A stretch of DNA of 64,000 nt, taken from assembly GCA_000467715.1 (NCBI GenBank), contig AJFK01000068.1, positions 62,001-126,000 on the forward strand, in the 5' to 3' direction. This DNA is from Hysterium pulicare CBS 123377. Taxonomy: Eukaryota; Ascomycota; Dothideomycetes; Hysteriales; Hysteriaceae. Of the stretch, positions 21,346-33,673 are shown in pieces; positions within the stretch are counted from its first letter, which is position 1; the number at the start of each line of letters is the position of its first letter. The position numbers and the translations under genes were made by a program. Under the pieces are notes generated by a model. That model ran no database searches. It was not told the DNA's origin and worked only from the letters and a program-made list of their open reading frames with translations.

Positions 21346-23705
21346 ATGATGACCATGGGTTGGGCAAGACGGCCAAAATTCAGCAACGGCGTTAATGGAA
21401 TTGCAGCCGAAATGAAAGGCCGGAGTATACCCGTCGCAGTCGCACAAGAGCAGGATAGGAGTTGTTTGGTTGGAGTTTCATTGGACTGTGGTAATGGCGC
21501 AGCAACATCTGACGGCTATTGGGAACCACGCCGTCAGTTGGTGAGGGGGAGCAAAAGGCTTGAACCGTTATTATGTCTCATTCTAGTACTAATCACACTT
21601 CCGTACTCGGTCGTGGCTTCAATGGCGACACTAGGTCAATCAGGCATGTCGACTCCTATATCTCTCGCCAGCCGTGCGTCAAACGAATCTTCTTCGCTAC
21701 TCCAAGTCTTCCAGGTGTCTCCTCCTGTGTTGAGCCCGGCAAATGCTAGTTGCAAGCAGACTTTGATGGTACACTCTTTTGCATTTAGTTATGGGATGCC
21801 CTATGTTGGTGAGTGATGCTTGTAATCTTTGCTATCATTGCTATGCGGCTCTTCCGCCAATCATGGGTGCTTCAACTTCTCTGCCTATTCATATGCCTCC
21901 TCAAGTGCGTGTTGTAGCTGCCCTGCCAAAGCAACACTCTATTCGCCCACTAAACTCAAGGCTGAAGAAGATTTTTGAACGTGCATTCCCGAAGACTTTA
22001 AGAGATTAGTGCCGCTAACACCAGTCAAACAGGACAATACACTCCTCCATCCTGCAAATTCAATCGCGTTATATTCAACTTCACAGTGACCTCTGCAGGC
22101 CGACAATTTGATAGGTTAGCATTGATGTATTTCAACGACACCGAGATATTTCGCACGTCGACAGCCGAACCTACACAAACAGGCATCATCTGGACATATA
22201 TCAAAGATATGAGCAACTTCCTTGTACTATTTAAAGAGCCGCAGAAAATCATCTTCGACCTCGGAAATTTGATCGACAAAACATATACAGCGCCTTTCAA
22301 CACGACCTTGACAGCTACGTTTTTCATAGAAGAAGGCACCCCAGCGCCTGCAGATGTTATTCTTCCGATTTCTGCGCGGCAGTCGTCATCCAACAGTCCT
22401 AGCGCGTTCACGGTTCCTGATCAACCAGCTGTCAACACGCTCGTACTCCCCAAGAACGCGAACAAGGCCATCTTCTCCATATCGGCCTGTGGTCAGGCAG
22501 CCGAAGAGTTTTGGTGGAGCAATGCCCTATCCTCAGATACCCAAACCTTTGGCAATGCAACCACTTTATACGGCTACTCACCGTTTCGAGAATTGCAGCT
22601 GTTCATCGACGGAATGTTGGCTGGAGTGGCATGGCCATTTCCAGTTATCTTTACGGGTGGTGTTGTACCAGGCTTTTGGCGACCTATCGTAGGGATTGAC
22701 GCGTTCGATCTTCGCGAAGATGAAATTGATATCTCGCCATTCCTTCCGCTACTTTGCGATGGCGCGGGACATTCTTTTGAGATACGAGTTGCGGGAATCA
22801 ACGATGATGGCAAAGGTCATGGTAACTTGACCGAAACCGTCGGGTCCAACTGGGTCGTCACTGGAAAAATATTCCTATGGCTTGATGCAGACGGTGCGGT
22901 TACCACGGGGACCGCACCCACTCGATATACTCCAGAGCCTTCCATGCAATTATCATCATCCCTTGGAAAGGCTGTAAATGGAACTAATGTGACTTTGACT
23001 TATTCTGTCAAAGTACAGCGACAATTGTCATTTAGCTCAACCATCCAAACTTCATCCGGTTCTCGTCTTATGACCTGGCAGCAAAATCTCACCTATTCCA
23101 ATGACGGACGCTTTTCAGACAGTGGCAATGTTCAAACCACCGATCAAAATACAAACGGTGTGGCTACGTCTTCCAATGGCTACTCTAGAGTCTACGGCTA
23201 CCCGCTATGGGTTTATTCCGCGTACACGACCCTTGCTGGTGGCAACTATACCATTGGTGGAAACATGGACCGAAGCAAGAATGAACAGACAATTGGACAG
23301 TTAGCCTTTCTTTCTGAACTCCAGACTTTCAATTTCAACGGATCCGCCAACCAAAGTCCATCTTCGTTTACTGGTACAACATCGAATAACAGGCAAAACG
23401 GTACTGCGACTTACTTAGCAGTGCCCTCCCAGTCAAAATCATACGGGTCGGGAACGACTGAACAAGATCTTTCGCTTTATGGCATACAGGGCTCGGTCAC
23501 GACCATCCAGAATGGAAACCCTGCCGCTAAGGGAAGCACGGAAATCTATCATCGACACGTTCTCGCCTCGAATGGGACAGTACTGGAGGATGAACAAACT
23601 TTAGGTGGTAAAACGTCACAAACTTTCCATCCAGCTCAAACCGTAGACAAACAGAGCTTTGCAAGGCCTGGTATCAAAGCAATGCTAGGAAGAGGGCCTT
23701 TCTAA
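21346..23705 (+). CDS. Peptide-N4-(N-acetyl-beta-glucosaminyl)asparagine amidase A family protein (PNGase A)
   Basis: Two exons (21346-21808, 22033-23705) give 711 residues. The 224-nt intron is spliced in phase 1, with a GCTAAC branch point before its acceptor. The N-terminus is a short basic region followed by one hydrophobic segment (LLCLILVLITLPYSVVA, about residues 75-95), probably a signal anchor. The catalytic region begins around LQVFQVSPPVL and continues with QYTPPSCKFNRVIFNFTVTSAG, the entry block of the plant-type PNGase A family. Later family-like stretches include LYGYSPFRELQLFIDG and WRPIVGIDAFDLREDEIDIS. Many Asn-X-Ser/Thr sites fit a secretory-pathway protein. Family members remove N-glycans from glycopeptides; this activity is inferred from the family. 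Two further ATGs follow within ten bases, so the start is uncertain by one to three codons. Confidence 0.85.
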
Positions 23706-26700
23706 ACCACTGAAATCGTCGAATACTGGCTCACGTCTATCCATGTTAGACCATGAGGCAATACTATCCTTTGCGCAGCGTAGGATTACTCGATCTTACG
23801 AGCTTGCCGTCGCTTATTCTCTCGTTCATTTCTTCTAAATTATTAAATATACCTCTCACACGTGGCAGTCTTTGCTGCGCTTCACCGCTGTGCAATTACA
23901 TAAACGTCTTGGTCAACTCCCCTGCCCATTACTCACCTTTGCATGTACTCTATTCCAAATGCGATGATAGCCTTAGCCAAGGCATTTTGTAATCACTTCA
24001 TAAATGCTGTAACACAACATTATACTAACTCTGCCGGCAGTCTGAATACGAAGCTCTATCGACATGTTCTACCAGGAGTTACCTTCAGATCCCCTCCAGA
24101 GTAGGTTGCGGACGTTGCAGCCAATCGGCTTTCGTTGATCTCGCCTCGGGTTACCATCATTTTTCCTCTTGCGCCAATGACATTTTCGGAATCTTCTTCT
24201 CTTTTCACATGCCGTCTTTGGGCGGTGAGTGACAGAACACAGTCATGAGCGGTTCAGCTCCGCCCAATTTTTGTTTCCCGTAAACATCAGATTCGTTCGG
24301 TGCATCATGCAAGCCACGTGCAACGCCTTACCATCCATGGCTCGGTCGTACATATACGATATGTGTGTCACCACTGATGAGCAAGGAACATTACTCTGCA
24401 TGGTTGAGAAACAACTTGCGGATAGAACATGCGTCGAACACTTTAGTACTATCATCAAATCAAGACTCATTGCAATTGTTTCTGCTTGGCTAGTTGTCGT
24501 CATGTCCGAGAAGTCCATGTGACCTATCTGAATGGGACTTTTTTAGCTAAGGGGGACCTAACATAGCCCGAAGCGGGTACCTTGAACCATCTATATCTGG
24601 CGATCTTACTACCCGTTTCTTCGACCTGCAGCCTGGTTTGAATTGTTTCAATTACCAGAAAAATTGAAGACAGGGGGCCATCCTTACCCATACAAGCTGT
24701 GTCACCAGGAAACAGGAATCCCAAAAGATAGTGCATCATCGATGCTGCATCGAAACATTGTTCCCCTCACCGGACACGCGAACCATGCAGCGCACTTGTC
24801 TCGGCGCCCATAACCTCGTTGAACCATGACTCGCAAGGCGCCTCCGGCCGCCACAATCGCATGCAGGACATCACCCGTGCTTACTCCAATGGGAAGGTTT
24901 GGCGATACGATTATAATCTCACATATATACCATGTGTTCATCAACCTTCTTGTTCCCGCCCCTAGCAACTCTAGTTGACCAAAACGGCCCGTACCTAAGC
25001 ACGGCTACTAGCCCATCCTCTCTCAGCCAGCCCGCTTGCCTCTGTGATCTGAATCACCTCACACACACATGTGGTCTGTTCCAGAACTCTTGGGCTTGCA
25101 TAGCTTACGAAGTGAGCAACTGGCATTGTCTTATTGACATTGGGTCGTTGACGCATGATGTTGAGTTTTGGAGGTTGAATGAATCCTTGCCTGTTGAATC
25201 TTTTACTCCCACACCGGCCTATTAGGATTCCATCTTCTTCTCTTTTGTAGTCTGGTTAGCGACGTTGAATGGGAACGTCTCCCGCCGATTGATTACTAGG
25301 ATCCATAGCACCAAAGGAAAGCGAAGGAGGTATCCTCAAGCGCCATTGGTGCATTGTGCTCATGCAAAGATGCACCAGCAGGCGTTTCGACGCATGGACG
25401 TTTATGCGAGCAAGGCCCAGGATGCGAAGGGTATCCATCAAAGAGGCGCCCGTCACGTCTCGGCTTCCTCGTTTCGTCATCTACTCACCGGCCATTTCTT
25501 CTGGCTTGTAGGTCGCCGCATTTCTGAGGTCGTTTAGCGCTACTGGCGCCCTGCTAGGGTGACTTCCTCTGGACCTGGTTGATGTGCATGTATGCGAAGG
25601 CCGGGGGTGTAAGCACAATGGCGAGGTAAGCCAGGGTACCTATGGAAATATCCCACGTATGCAATGCCTGGTGTGCGTGATGGTGCTGTCGCCTCAGCCC
25701 CGGGTGCTACTCCGATGTTTCGTAGAGGTCTGTGGAGTCTGTGGAGTCTGGGAAGGCGGGGTACATGGGCAGGGGTACCAGTGGTAAGCATGTTTCGACA
25801 AGAAGTCGCGGACGAACAGTGCATTTGAGTTTCTTTGACGAGCTTTGTCTGAAAATGTAGATTTCCCCCGACGCGGAATGCATGAGTAGTGGAGGATTGG
25901 GGGCTGAAAATGGCAGGTGTGATCGGTGGGCTGAGGTATATCAGGAGTTATATGGAGCTCGTGATGTGAAAGTGACGAGAGAGAAATGTTACACGGGGTC
26001 AAATTCCAAATGAGAGTAATAAGAGAGATTGTGGAGCGCGCAAACGGCGGGTGACGAGGGAAAAACAGATCAGTCCGTGATCGTACGAGGTGTGATATTA
26101 ATGATGGAGGACCGAGTGAGCGAAGCGCATTGTAGGCTAAAATCAGTCTTTTGTTTGGGCACGTTTTCATGCAAGGATGCCTTTTGAGCTGTCATTTTTC
26201 ATTTTTGGTAGCTCTGCGGGAGAGTCAACAATCCTAATGAAAGATTCTTGTTACATAAAAGGTTATGACATTGGAAATACGAGTTTGGCGACTCCACGGT
26301 CAGCAAGCAATCCTTCGACAGTGTGAAGAGAGCCTACAAGCTTAAGGTTTGGTAAACTTTCTCCGATGACTGAGCTGCACATTCGCGGGTCGCGATCAAA
26401 TGTCCCAGTGTTCCTGCTCCTCCATTGAATCTGAAAAGCAGGTTTGAATCAGGCTATGGACCGTCTGAGAAGCTTGCATTTTTGTTGAAAAATAGAAATC
26501 TAATTAACAAGAAGCGTTACAGGTCACTGGCAAGACCAATATGTAACGTAAACTCAAAAAATAGAAGTTCCCCCGACGACGCCTTCCTGCCAGACGACGC
26601 CTCTACCAGACTGCCCGGATAGATGCCAATCAAGAGTTGGCATTGAGAGGAAAGTCGAAGTCGTAATGAAGTCGCAGCGGGATTTAAGTATTGCCGATGC

Positions 26701-27309
26701 CGGACGGTGAATGTAACGTGGTGCTGACTTCTACGCCGTCTAGGTCAGCGGGCGACTATGTTTCAAACGTCCCGTTGAGTCATGAGACTGGGATCGAGCT
26801 ATTTGCATCATTTCTGAACCGCGCAAGACTTGGATGATATAAGAAGATGAGAATCCGACAGAGTGGAGGTTGCGAAAGATGAAGGGCTCGGGGCTTTCCA
26901 AGTGTGGTAGCGAGACGATCACCACGTGGGTGGACCGCGGAAAGATCAATGCAGGTGGGGACCACAACATGCAACGACAACTGACTGACATAATCGACAC
27001 GCCTGACATGTCACTGTCAGTGTCATCCCCCCAAAGAGAGCATGGTGAATATGAAGATGAGTTCGGCTATGTCATTGGATGGCACGGCAAAGACCGCCCA
27101 ACGTGGAGCTACGTGCTAGTTTGACGCCGTGCATGCCGACCGGTGAGGTGCGTTTTCGCGGCTGCTACGAGCTTCGATCGCTCCTGCTGAATTCTGCAGC
27201 GCTGACTCACCAACAACGACGATGCCCCAGCAGCTCCTTCCTCTTTCCCCGCCATAGCCCGACTCCCAGCTGTTACCGTCTCGTGCCTGCCTTGGATAGA
27301 GGAAGCACC
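23706..27309. other. Gene-poor region of 3.6 kb
   Basis: No ORF here has recognisable motifs. The longest, about 158 codons on the minus strand at 25694-26170, is low in complexity and matches no family I know. A short tandem CTGTGGAGT repeat lies near 25729-25747. The last 250 bp before 27310 are the likely promoter and leader of the transporter gene. Confidence 0.45.
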
Positions 27310-29057
27310 ATGAGCCTGCCTCCCCCGCCAGCGCCACCACTCGACCATGCCAAGAGCCTCCCGAGTGACGGTGTCGACGAGAGCGAGGTGACGTCCTCTG
27401 CCCCCGCTAAACCCGCTGCGAAATCGGACCAAGGCCATCTCACCGTTGCCTTCGCTGGAGCCATTCGAGCTCCCTCTCCAGACACCCTCTCCCTTCTATC
27501 CATAGACGACACAAACAACATCCGTCTGGGCCGTCTACCTGACTATTTGCCTGCTCCTCGTCAAAGACATGCATCTCTTTCGCCTGCCCCTCCACGGACC
27601 TTGAAGGCTAGGCTTGCGCTCTTCTGGACCAGAAACAAAGGTCTGGCGCTTGTCCTGATTGCTCAGGTGTTTGGTACGCTCATGAATGTGACTACCAGGT
27701 TATTAGAGGTCGAAGGGAACAATGGTATGTCGGATCCAGCTCCCCAGTAGTATTTTTTACCGCCATATATTGATGTATACATTCTCCAGGCAAGGGTTTA
27801 CATCCATTCCAGGTACCACGGTCCTCACCATGTCATCATCTTGACTTAGCTCTAACGCTGACATGACTCCAGATACTTTTTGCCAGAATGAGTATCACTG
27901 TCACCTTGGCCTCTTGTTACATGTGGTACACTAAGACCGAGCATTTCCCCCTAGGTATGAAAGAAGTGAGACCATTGCTAGTGGCTCGAGGTTTGGGCGG
28001 CTTCTTTGGCGTTTTTGGAATGTACTGTACGTCTACTCGTTCCCTAGTGATCAAGTGATCTATGTCGGGGAAAGCAGTAATTGTTCACTAGGCGAATATA
28101 CCACCAAACGTCATGTATCGTTACTGACCGATTACAAGACTCGTTAATGTACCTTCCGCTCGCCGACGCTACAGTCATTACCTTCCTTGCCCCTTCGCTT
28201 TCCTGCTGGGCATGCTCGTACCTTATCAACGAGCCTTTCACAAGGATGGAGCAAATAGCGGCCTACATTTCCTTATTTGGAGTGGTTCTCATTGCACGAC
28301 CTGCTTCCCTCTTTACCAGATCCTCCAGCTCTACGCCTCCCGCGAGCGGTAATGGTGACCTTGCGCCCGTCATCACAAACTCCACCACCCCAGCGTCATC
28401 GCACCAATTTTCTAGCGGTTATGATTCCGTCACCCCGGCCCAGCGGGCTTCTGCCGTTGGTATGGCTATGATGGGTGTCTTCGGTGCTGTCATCGCCTTC
28501 ACGACTCTTCGATGGATTGGGAAACGCGCACATCCTCTCATAAGCGTCAACTACTTTGCTACTTGGTGTACGCTAGTGAGCATAGTCATGATGCTTACCT
28601 TGCCAGGAGTTGGGTTTTTGCTTCCAGCCGGTCTAAAGGAGTGGTGCTATCTTTTCTTCCTAGGGATATGCGGATTCGTCATGGTAAGTGTACTCCCGAT
28701 TTGGAGTAAGAAGAGTTGTTGATGTGTTATTTGCAGCAATTCCTCCTAGCAGCAGGTCTCCAGTATGAGAAATCTTCGCGCGCTACCAACATGGTCTACA
28801 CACAGATGCTTTTCGCCCTCACCGGCGACAAACTCATCTGGGGCATAACGCCGGGCACGCTCTCCATCATCGGTTCGTCACTTATTCTAGGTTCGGCCAT
28901 TTACGTTGCGATGCACAAAGGCAATACGCAAAAACAGGATGGCGATGAACACCTCCGAGGGGACAGGGAAGAACAGCTGGGTTTGATCAGTCCGAACATT
29001 CTTGCGGAAGCAGACGAAGGGGATGCCGGGGTCCCGATGAGGACGTTGAGGGTCTGA
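27310..29057 (+). CDS. EamA/DMT-superfamily membrane transporter
   Basis: Five exons (27310-27724, 27790-27812, 27873-28026, 28139-28683, 28737-29057) give 485 residues. A ~100-residue hydrophilic N-terminus precedes about ten hydrophobic helices starting at LALVLIAQVFGTLMNVTTRLL. Two EamA-like repeats are visible. The first contains FARMSITVTL, YYSLMYLPLADATVITFLAP and LSCWACSYLINEPF; the second begins near AVGMAMMGVFGAVIAFTTLRWIG. The exon 2/3 join reads GKGLHPFQ then ILFARM. Exon 2 is a 23-nt microexon whose inclusion is needed for the frame. The N-terminus resembles yeast YMR253C-type proteins of unknown substrate. The C-terminal tail is hydrophilic. The transported compound is unknown. 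Confidence 0.88.
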
Positions 29058-29549
29058 TGGGACGAATAGAGATGTATCGACAGCTTTGATTTACAAGGTA
29101 CAGAGCTATGATGAATGAATCAAAAGGGGCTTGGATGTAGTAGAGTGATGAGGGCTAAGCATTTCTGCGCGGAAGAGGTATGGACATAGCTAGACATATA
29201 CGCAAACTCGGATAAGAAAAGTAGAATGAAACAACCTTAATTAGGTTGAGCTTGGGCCTTGGTCGCAACTAGATATCAAGCTCAAACCCATTATCCATCA
29301 TCTCCACGCCCAAACACATACAAGCACAATTCCAATGCCCCTATAACCAAGCAGCGAGGGAACGCTGTCGTCTAACTCTATGATCGAACGCCGATACGAC
29401 GCAATACCCAGAAAGCCCATGAGCCCGCTATGCATGGTTTACTGAAACCAACGATAAGCCATTAGTCAAATCAAATCCCAATACCGTTCTATCCCACTCC
29501 ATTTCATGAAAGTTATTACATTTACCAAGTTTAGTTTGTTTATACATGA
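29058..29549. other. Intergenic spacer between convergent genes
   Basis: The 492 bp between facing 3' ends are AT-rich, with no coding signal; 3' UTRs are expected here. Confidence 0.55.
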
Positions 29550-30999
29550 TCAAGGGTTCCAATTCATGAGTCCAGCAAGCAGTGCGATACAGAGCGTTAT
29601 GCTGGATGGTACTGAAATGCTGGAACCAAAGCTGCCAGTGGTGCCGCAGCACTTGCCATTGTAGGTGACGTTGTTTGCGTCGGCGGCGACGGCGAAGACG
29701 GAGCCGTTGAAGGGGCTGCCGAAGTTGTAGTAGTCTACTAGGAGGAAGTTCGGAGGACGATTCCAGGTGGCTGTTGTTTTGTTAGCTATCTCCGGCCTCT
29801 CCCACATTTAAAGGGAACTCACAAACACAAGTATTCGCCATCAAGCCCAGACTCCCTGATCCATTCAGTGCATTCGTCTCATTCAGAGCCACGGTATTCG
29901 GGATCAAGAGACTTGATCCAGCAATCGAGACTTCAACGTTGAGATTGTGGTTCGCCATATACATCATATTCTTGGTCGTGTTCTCACTCAACCCAGATGG
30001 TCGCTGAACCGTGCAGGGGAAGGCATTGTCAGTTGGACTATACGGCGTCTCCCATATATTGTTGAATTCCCAAAGCATCCACGGCACGACATCCGTGTCG
30101 AAGTTGTAGTCTATAAACATGATAATCCTCTTTCCGGTAAAGATGAGTTCGGAAAGGGTGGGCCAATCTCCTAATGTCATGGCTGTTTTTGGGGGTTGGT
30201 AGATGTAGGGCATCAAACCAGCGTTTGTGATGGGATCGACGTAGTTCTGTGATGTTACGAGTGGGTTGCCTTGGGAATCCTTTTCCTCATAATCGCCGTT
30301 GCCAATGAGGATGGTGATGACGTCGAAGGGATGATCTCGTACCCAGGTGGCGACGTCTGTTAAATAGGATTCTACGGTACCTGCATTGAGGAGGTCGCAG
30401 GATGTATGGCAATAGTAAAGAGTGCCATTAACCAAATGTGTTTGGCCTTGGACTAGTATTGGATTAGTATGCAACTTTTACGGGAATCTGACGAGACGGG
30501 AAAGCTACGTACGCATCCGGATACCGTCGTTCAGCTGAGTGGTCACATCGTACATTTGGTTGCTACCAGCGTTGTTCTTCCTCACGAACGGAGAGTTGTG
30601 AGCGCACACTTCCGTGATATTTGAATACCGCCTCGTGCAAAACTCGGGATAGCCATTGCATGGCTGTGTGTTCGTAGGCTTTGCTGTTGTCGTGGTGCTC
30701 GATGCTGTCATGTTACCACCAGTTATTGAAGTTGTCTTACTACCGCCCACGAGTACTGTCAATGGTTCTGTCGATGTTGATGGTTTGGTAGTCGATGCGC
30801 TACCGTTCGAGGTTCCCATGCTACTAAAAGAGCGAGACATCGAGCCTGTAGGGAACGTGCTAACTTCTAGGCTGGTGAGAGATAGCGTAGGTGTGGCATC
30901 GGCTCCTGTCACTTTGCCGGATATGGTTATGACGGATGCTGAGGAAGAGGACTCGGCGGCTGCGGCAAAGCCGGCAAGCCAGATGAGGCGGAAGAGCAT
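29550..30999 (-). CDS. PLC-like phosphodiesterase, secreted and probably GPI-anchored
   Basis: Three exons (30999-30513, 30452-29823, 29770-29550) give 445 residues. The N-terminal signal peptide (MLFRLIWLAGFAAAAESS) is followed by a Ser/Thr-rich segment of about 90 residues. The catalytic barrel starts at CNGYPEFCTRRYSNITEVCAHNSPF; its His lies where PI-PLC X-type barrels carry the first catalytic His. Further family-like stretches are LNDGIRMLQGQTH, YYCHTSCDLLNAGTVESYL, DVITILIGNGDYEE and RIIMFIDYNFDTD. The C-terminus ends in Ser-rich sequence and a hydrophobic tail (SITLCIALLAGLMNW), typical of GPI attachment. Both introns (60 and 52 nt) keep phase 1. Substrate and activity are unproven. 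Start: the ATG that gives the signal peptide, although the frame extends upstream. Confidence 0.85.
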
Positions 31000-31826
31000 G
31001 GTCCAGTGGGTGTCGGTGGGCTGAGACAAGAGTTCACTCCCTTTGGCGATTGCAAGCGTGTGCGGGAGAGTACGGACGTGGCTCAACTGATATTGTTCGT
31101 TAGAAGTGCAGCAACAGAGCGTAATCAAGTTTCTCACCTTTGCCTAAACAGAGGCCTTCCACTTCTCGCGTTGACTATCTACTTATGAAGAATCTATGTG
31201 CAATACGCGCTGAAAACGTGAAAACGACCCAGTGCCTGCCAGTAACAGTTTTGGCCAGGGATAAATTAGTTTGAATACGAGGAGCTTGTGCTAAGCCCCA
31301 ACAAGGTTTTTGGTCGTAGCTCGAAACAAACAACCACCAACAAAAAGACTCTTCCGGAAGAATTGACGGCGAAAGGGAGAAAAAACGAGAGAAGCAGAGC
31401 GTGGACTCGGGTGTGTACAAGAGAATGGATTGAGAATTATCCAACAGCTATTCCGGGCGAGATGGTGCATCATTAGTCTCCATAGTTTCCGCGATTGACG
31501 TCAAAGGGCCCGCTTTTCGAGGCCAAGCTTCAGCCATTCAGCCAACGATCGCCGACGACTACGTGGACGGGGTCAATCCATCAACGAGGCTGACATTATT
31601 TCCGTACCTACTTACTGCCATCACCACAACACTTCTACGTGCGCATCGCTGCGATACATGGTTCAAGCACCTGTCTCAATTGGGTGTTGTACATGTACAT
31701 ACACGACAGTACCGTGTGTGCCCTGTGTGGCACAAACTTTTCAGCCACCCAAAGCTCTGTCAAATGCCACTGCACGATCCTAATTGGCTAGCATATGCAT
31801 CTGTGTGTCCTGCTGAGACAGACCCA
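31000..31826. other. Intergenic region, probable promoter of the PLC-like gene
   Basis: The 827 bp hold the upstream region of the minus-strand gene at 30999 and the 3' side of the gene ending at 31827. I see only short ORFs without motifs. Confidence 0.5.
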
Positions 31827-32491
31827 CTACAGTCCGAGGAATGACTTGTTACGAGGGCCTTCCAGCTCCTCGATCTGCTTCTTCATTACATCCACTCTAT
31901 AGTTGCGGAACGCCGTCTCAATCCGCTCCTTTGACTCTGGGTCGCGAGTAAGTGTCCTTGAGGCAGAAGCCGTCCCAGTGAGCAATCCCGTCTCTCCGCC
32001 TAAGAACAAACCGCCGACTGAAAAGAAAAAGTATGCAGCGGCGTCGCCGAGGCCCGAGGGCTGCAGGTAGGGTGTGAGGTCAGGAAGATTTTCTATTTAT
32101 CGTCAGATACGTTAGCACGGAATTGAGCTCATTCTGCAAAGAGGTTAAGGTCCATACCCGATCTTCCATCAGCGAACCGAACCTCTGTAGGTTTCTCCAT
32201 AGCCCTGAATGCTTTGAAGTACGCCAAACGGGTCGATCGTACTCTATAAGCCATATAGACGCCTAGTCCAAGTCCTACAATAGAACCTATAACAGCATGT
32301 GTGGAAACTTGCTTCGCGGCGCTTTCAAGGGTATCGCGATCAGATTGGCGAAGACTGCCGTGGCAATTAGCAGAGCGAAGTCTCTCTTGGGCTTTGATTC
32401 AAACGTACTCATGTCTAAGATGTTCTTCAGCCAAACGCTTGAGGTCTTCGCTCTTGTTGCTTCTGAACGCGGCCAAAGACTCTGAAGACAT
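31827..32491 (-). CDS. Uncharacterised small membrane protein
   Basis: Three exons (32491-32409, 32354-32158, 32092-31827) give 181 residues with both introns in phase (54 and 65 nt). The N-terminus is a charged helix (MSSESLAAFRSNKSEDLKRL). A glycine-zipper-like hydrophobic helix follows (HAVIGSIVGLGLGVYMAYRV), then a basic segment (RSTRLAYFKAFRAM). A second hydrophobic stretch (AAAYFFFSVGGLFLGGETG) precedes a charged C-terminal helix (ERIETAFRNYRVDVMKKQIEELEG). The pattern suggests an integral membrane protein with two helices and possible oligomerisation through the Gly motif. I do not recognise the family; an organellar location is a guess. The exon chain is supported by phase and by clean splice ends, so I consider the gene real. 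Confidence 0.75.
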
Positions 32492-32857
32492 GGTGCGGGT
32501 AGTGTCAAGTATTGCTAAATGCAATTTCGTGAGCGTAGCCGTTAATGTATATAAGTCAACTGGGAATCTTTTCGGCAAGTCGTGGCTTGGGACGGTTGCC
32601 GCCATTCGTAACGAAGACGTCAATGTTAGTTGCAAGCAACGCTGCCCTAGCCCCTCGGAAACCTCGGAGTGGCCAAAGCTCCTTTTTGCAACCTCAGGGA
32701 ATCAACTCTCAGCCTCATGATTTTCCAATCATTCAAAGTTCGCATCTTCTATTATTCAACGATCGATTTATCTCATCTCTCAATGTCTTTCAAGCTTTTG
32801 TATTTGAGCAGGATTCATTTTCTCGTGCAAACAAATCCTTATGCAAACAAACTCTTA
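32492..32857. other. Short intergenic spacer, promoter of the small membrane-protein gene
   Basis: The 366 bp lie between two minus-strand genes. They are AT-rich near 32700-32850 and hold no supported ORF. Confidence 0.5.
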
Positions 32858-33673
32858 CTAGCTCTCCGCAGCCTTCCCGAAACTCTTCGTCTTTTGATAA
32901 ACAGCAGCATCAATAGCTTTCGCATTCTGCATTTCCGTCTTGGTCCATTCTGTCATTGGATCTAATGGAGCAACTTGTTTCCCAATCTTATGGCCCTCGC
33001 CGAATTCATGGATTGTGAAGTACGTAAGAGCATCATTGGCCGGCCCACCGTTCTTGTATTGATATAAGAACTTGAATCGCGTCGTTCGTTTCCACCCTGG
33101 CTGCTCAGACATCTGTTGGTTATGCTCCTCCCGGTACCAGGCATCCAGACTCTCATCACCCCCCTCGGCAGGGGTCATGGCTGCCATAATGATTGTTGGA
33201 AAAGCATCTAGGGGCCTGTTAGAGATGCCACGGTACTACTAGTAGAAATGTAGAATCCAATTGAAGAAGAACATCTTCATTCGCTAACCTTCCGGTTGTT
33301 TTTCCGTCTCATAATACTGCACCAGCGAGAAAAACCGTGTGTCTAACTCGACGAAGTCTTCAATCGGGCCATCGGTAGGGAACATCTCGCTCGTCTTCTT
33401 CACATTCTTGAATTCGTCCGACCTTAGAGATGCCAGATCTGGTACTTTGTAGATGATCATATTCTGTTTTCCATATCCCGGGTCGACAGCCTTCCATCGG
33501 AACGCGGATTCCACAGCCCCTGATGCAATCAAATCAGGGATATGTACCTCGCTGTACCATTTCTCAAAAGCATCCTCTGACAGCTTCGATGACTTTGGGA
33601 TCGTGTAGAACGAAACTAGAATACCCGGACCTGACATAGAAGACCAACCGGACTTGTGGGAAGCGAACGCCAT
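32858..33673 (-). CDS. EthD-like dimeric alpha/beta-barrel protein with two repeats
   Basis: Two exons (33673-33289, 33207-32858) give 244 residues; the 81-nt intron splits an Asp codon. The protein looks like two ferredoxin-fold halves in tandem. Half one contains GILVSFYTIP, FEKWYSEVHIPDL and FRWKAVD. Half two contains TPAEGGDESLDAWYREEH and RFKFLYQYKNG. WYxEVHxPD and WYREEH resemble the (E/D)(W/F)Y..(H) signature of EthD-type and related small stress or polyketide-associated proteins. There is no signal peptide or membrane segment, so a cytosolic location is expected. No enzyme function can be assigned and no biosynthetic partners lie nearby. The ATG at 33673 is the only reasonable start. 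Confidence 0.8.

Noticed and set aside
25694-26170. 158-codon minus-strand ORF
   Set aside because: Low-complexity Pro/Thr/His-rich sequence with no motif and no splice partners; also partly made of a tandem CTGTGGAGT repeat.
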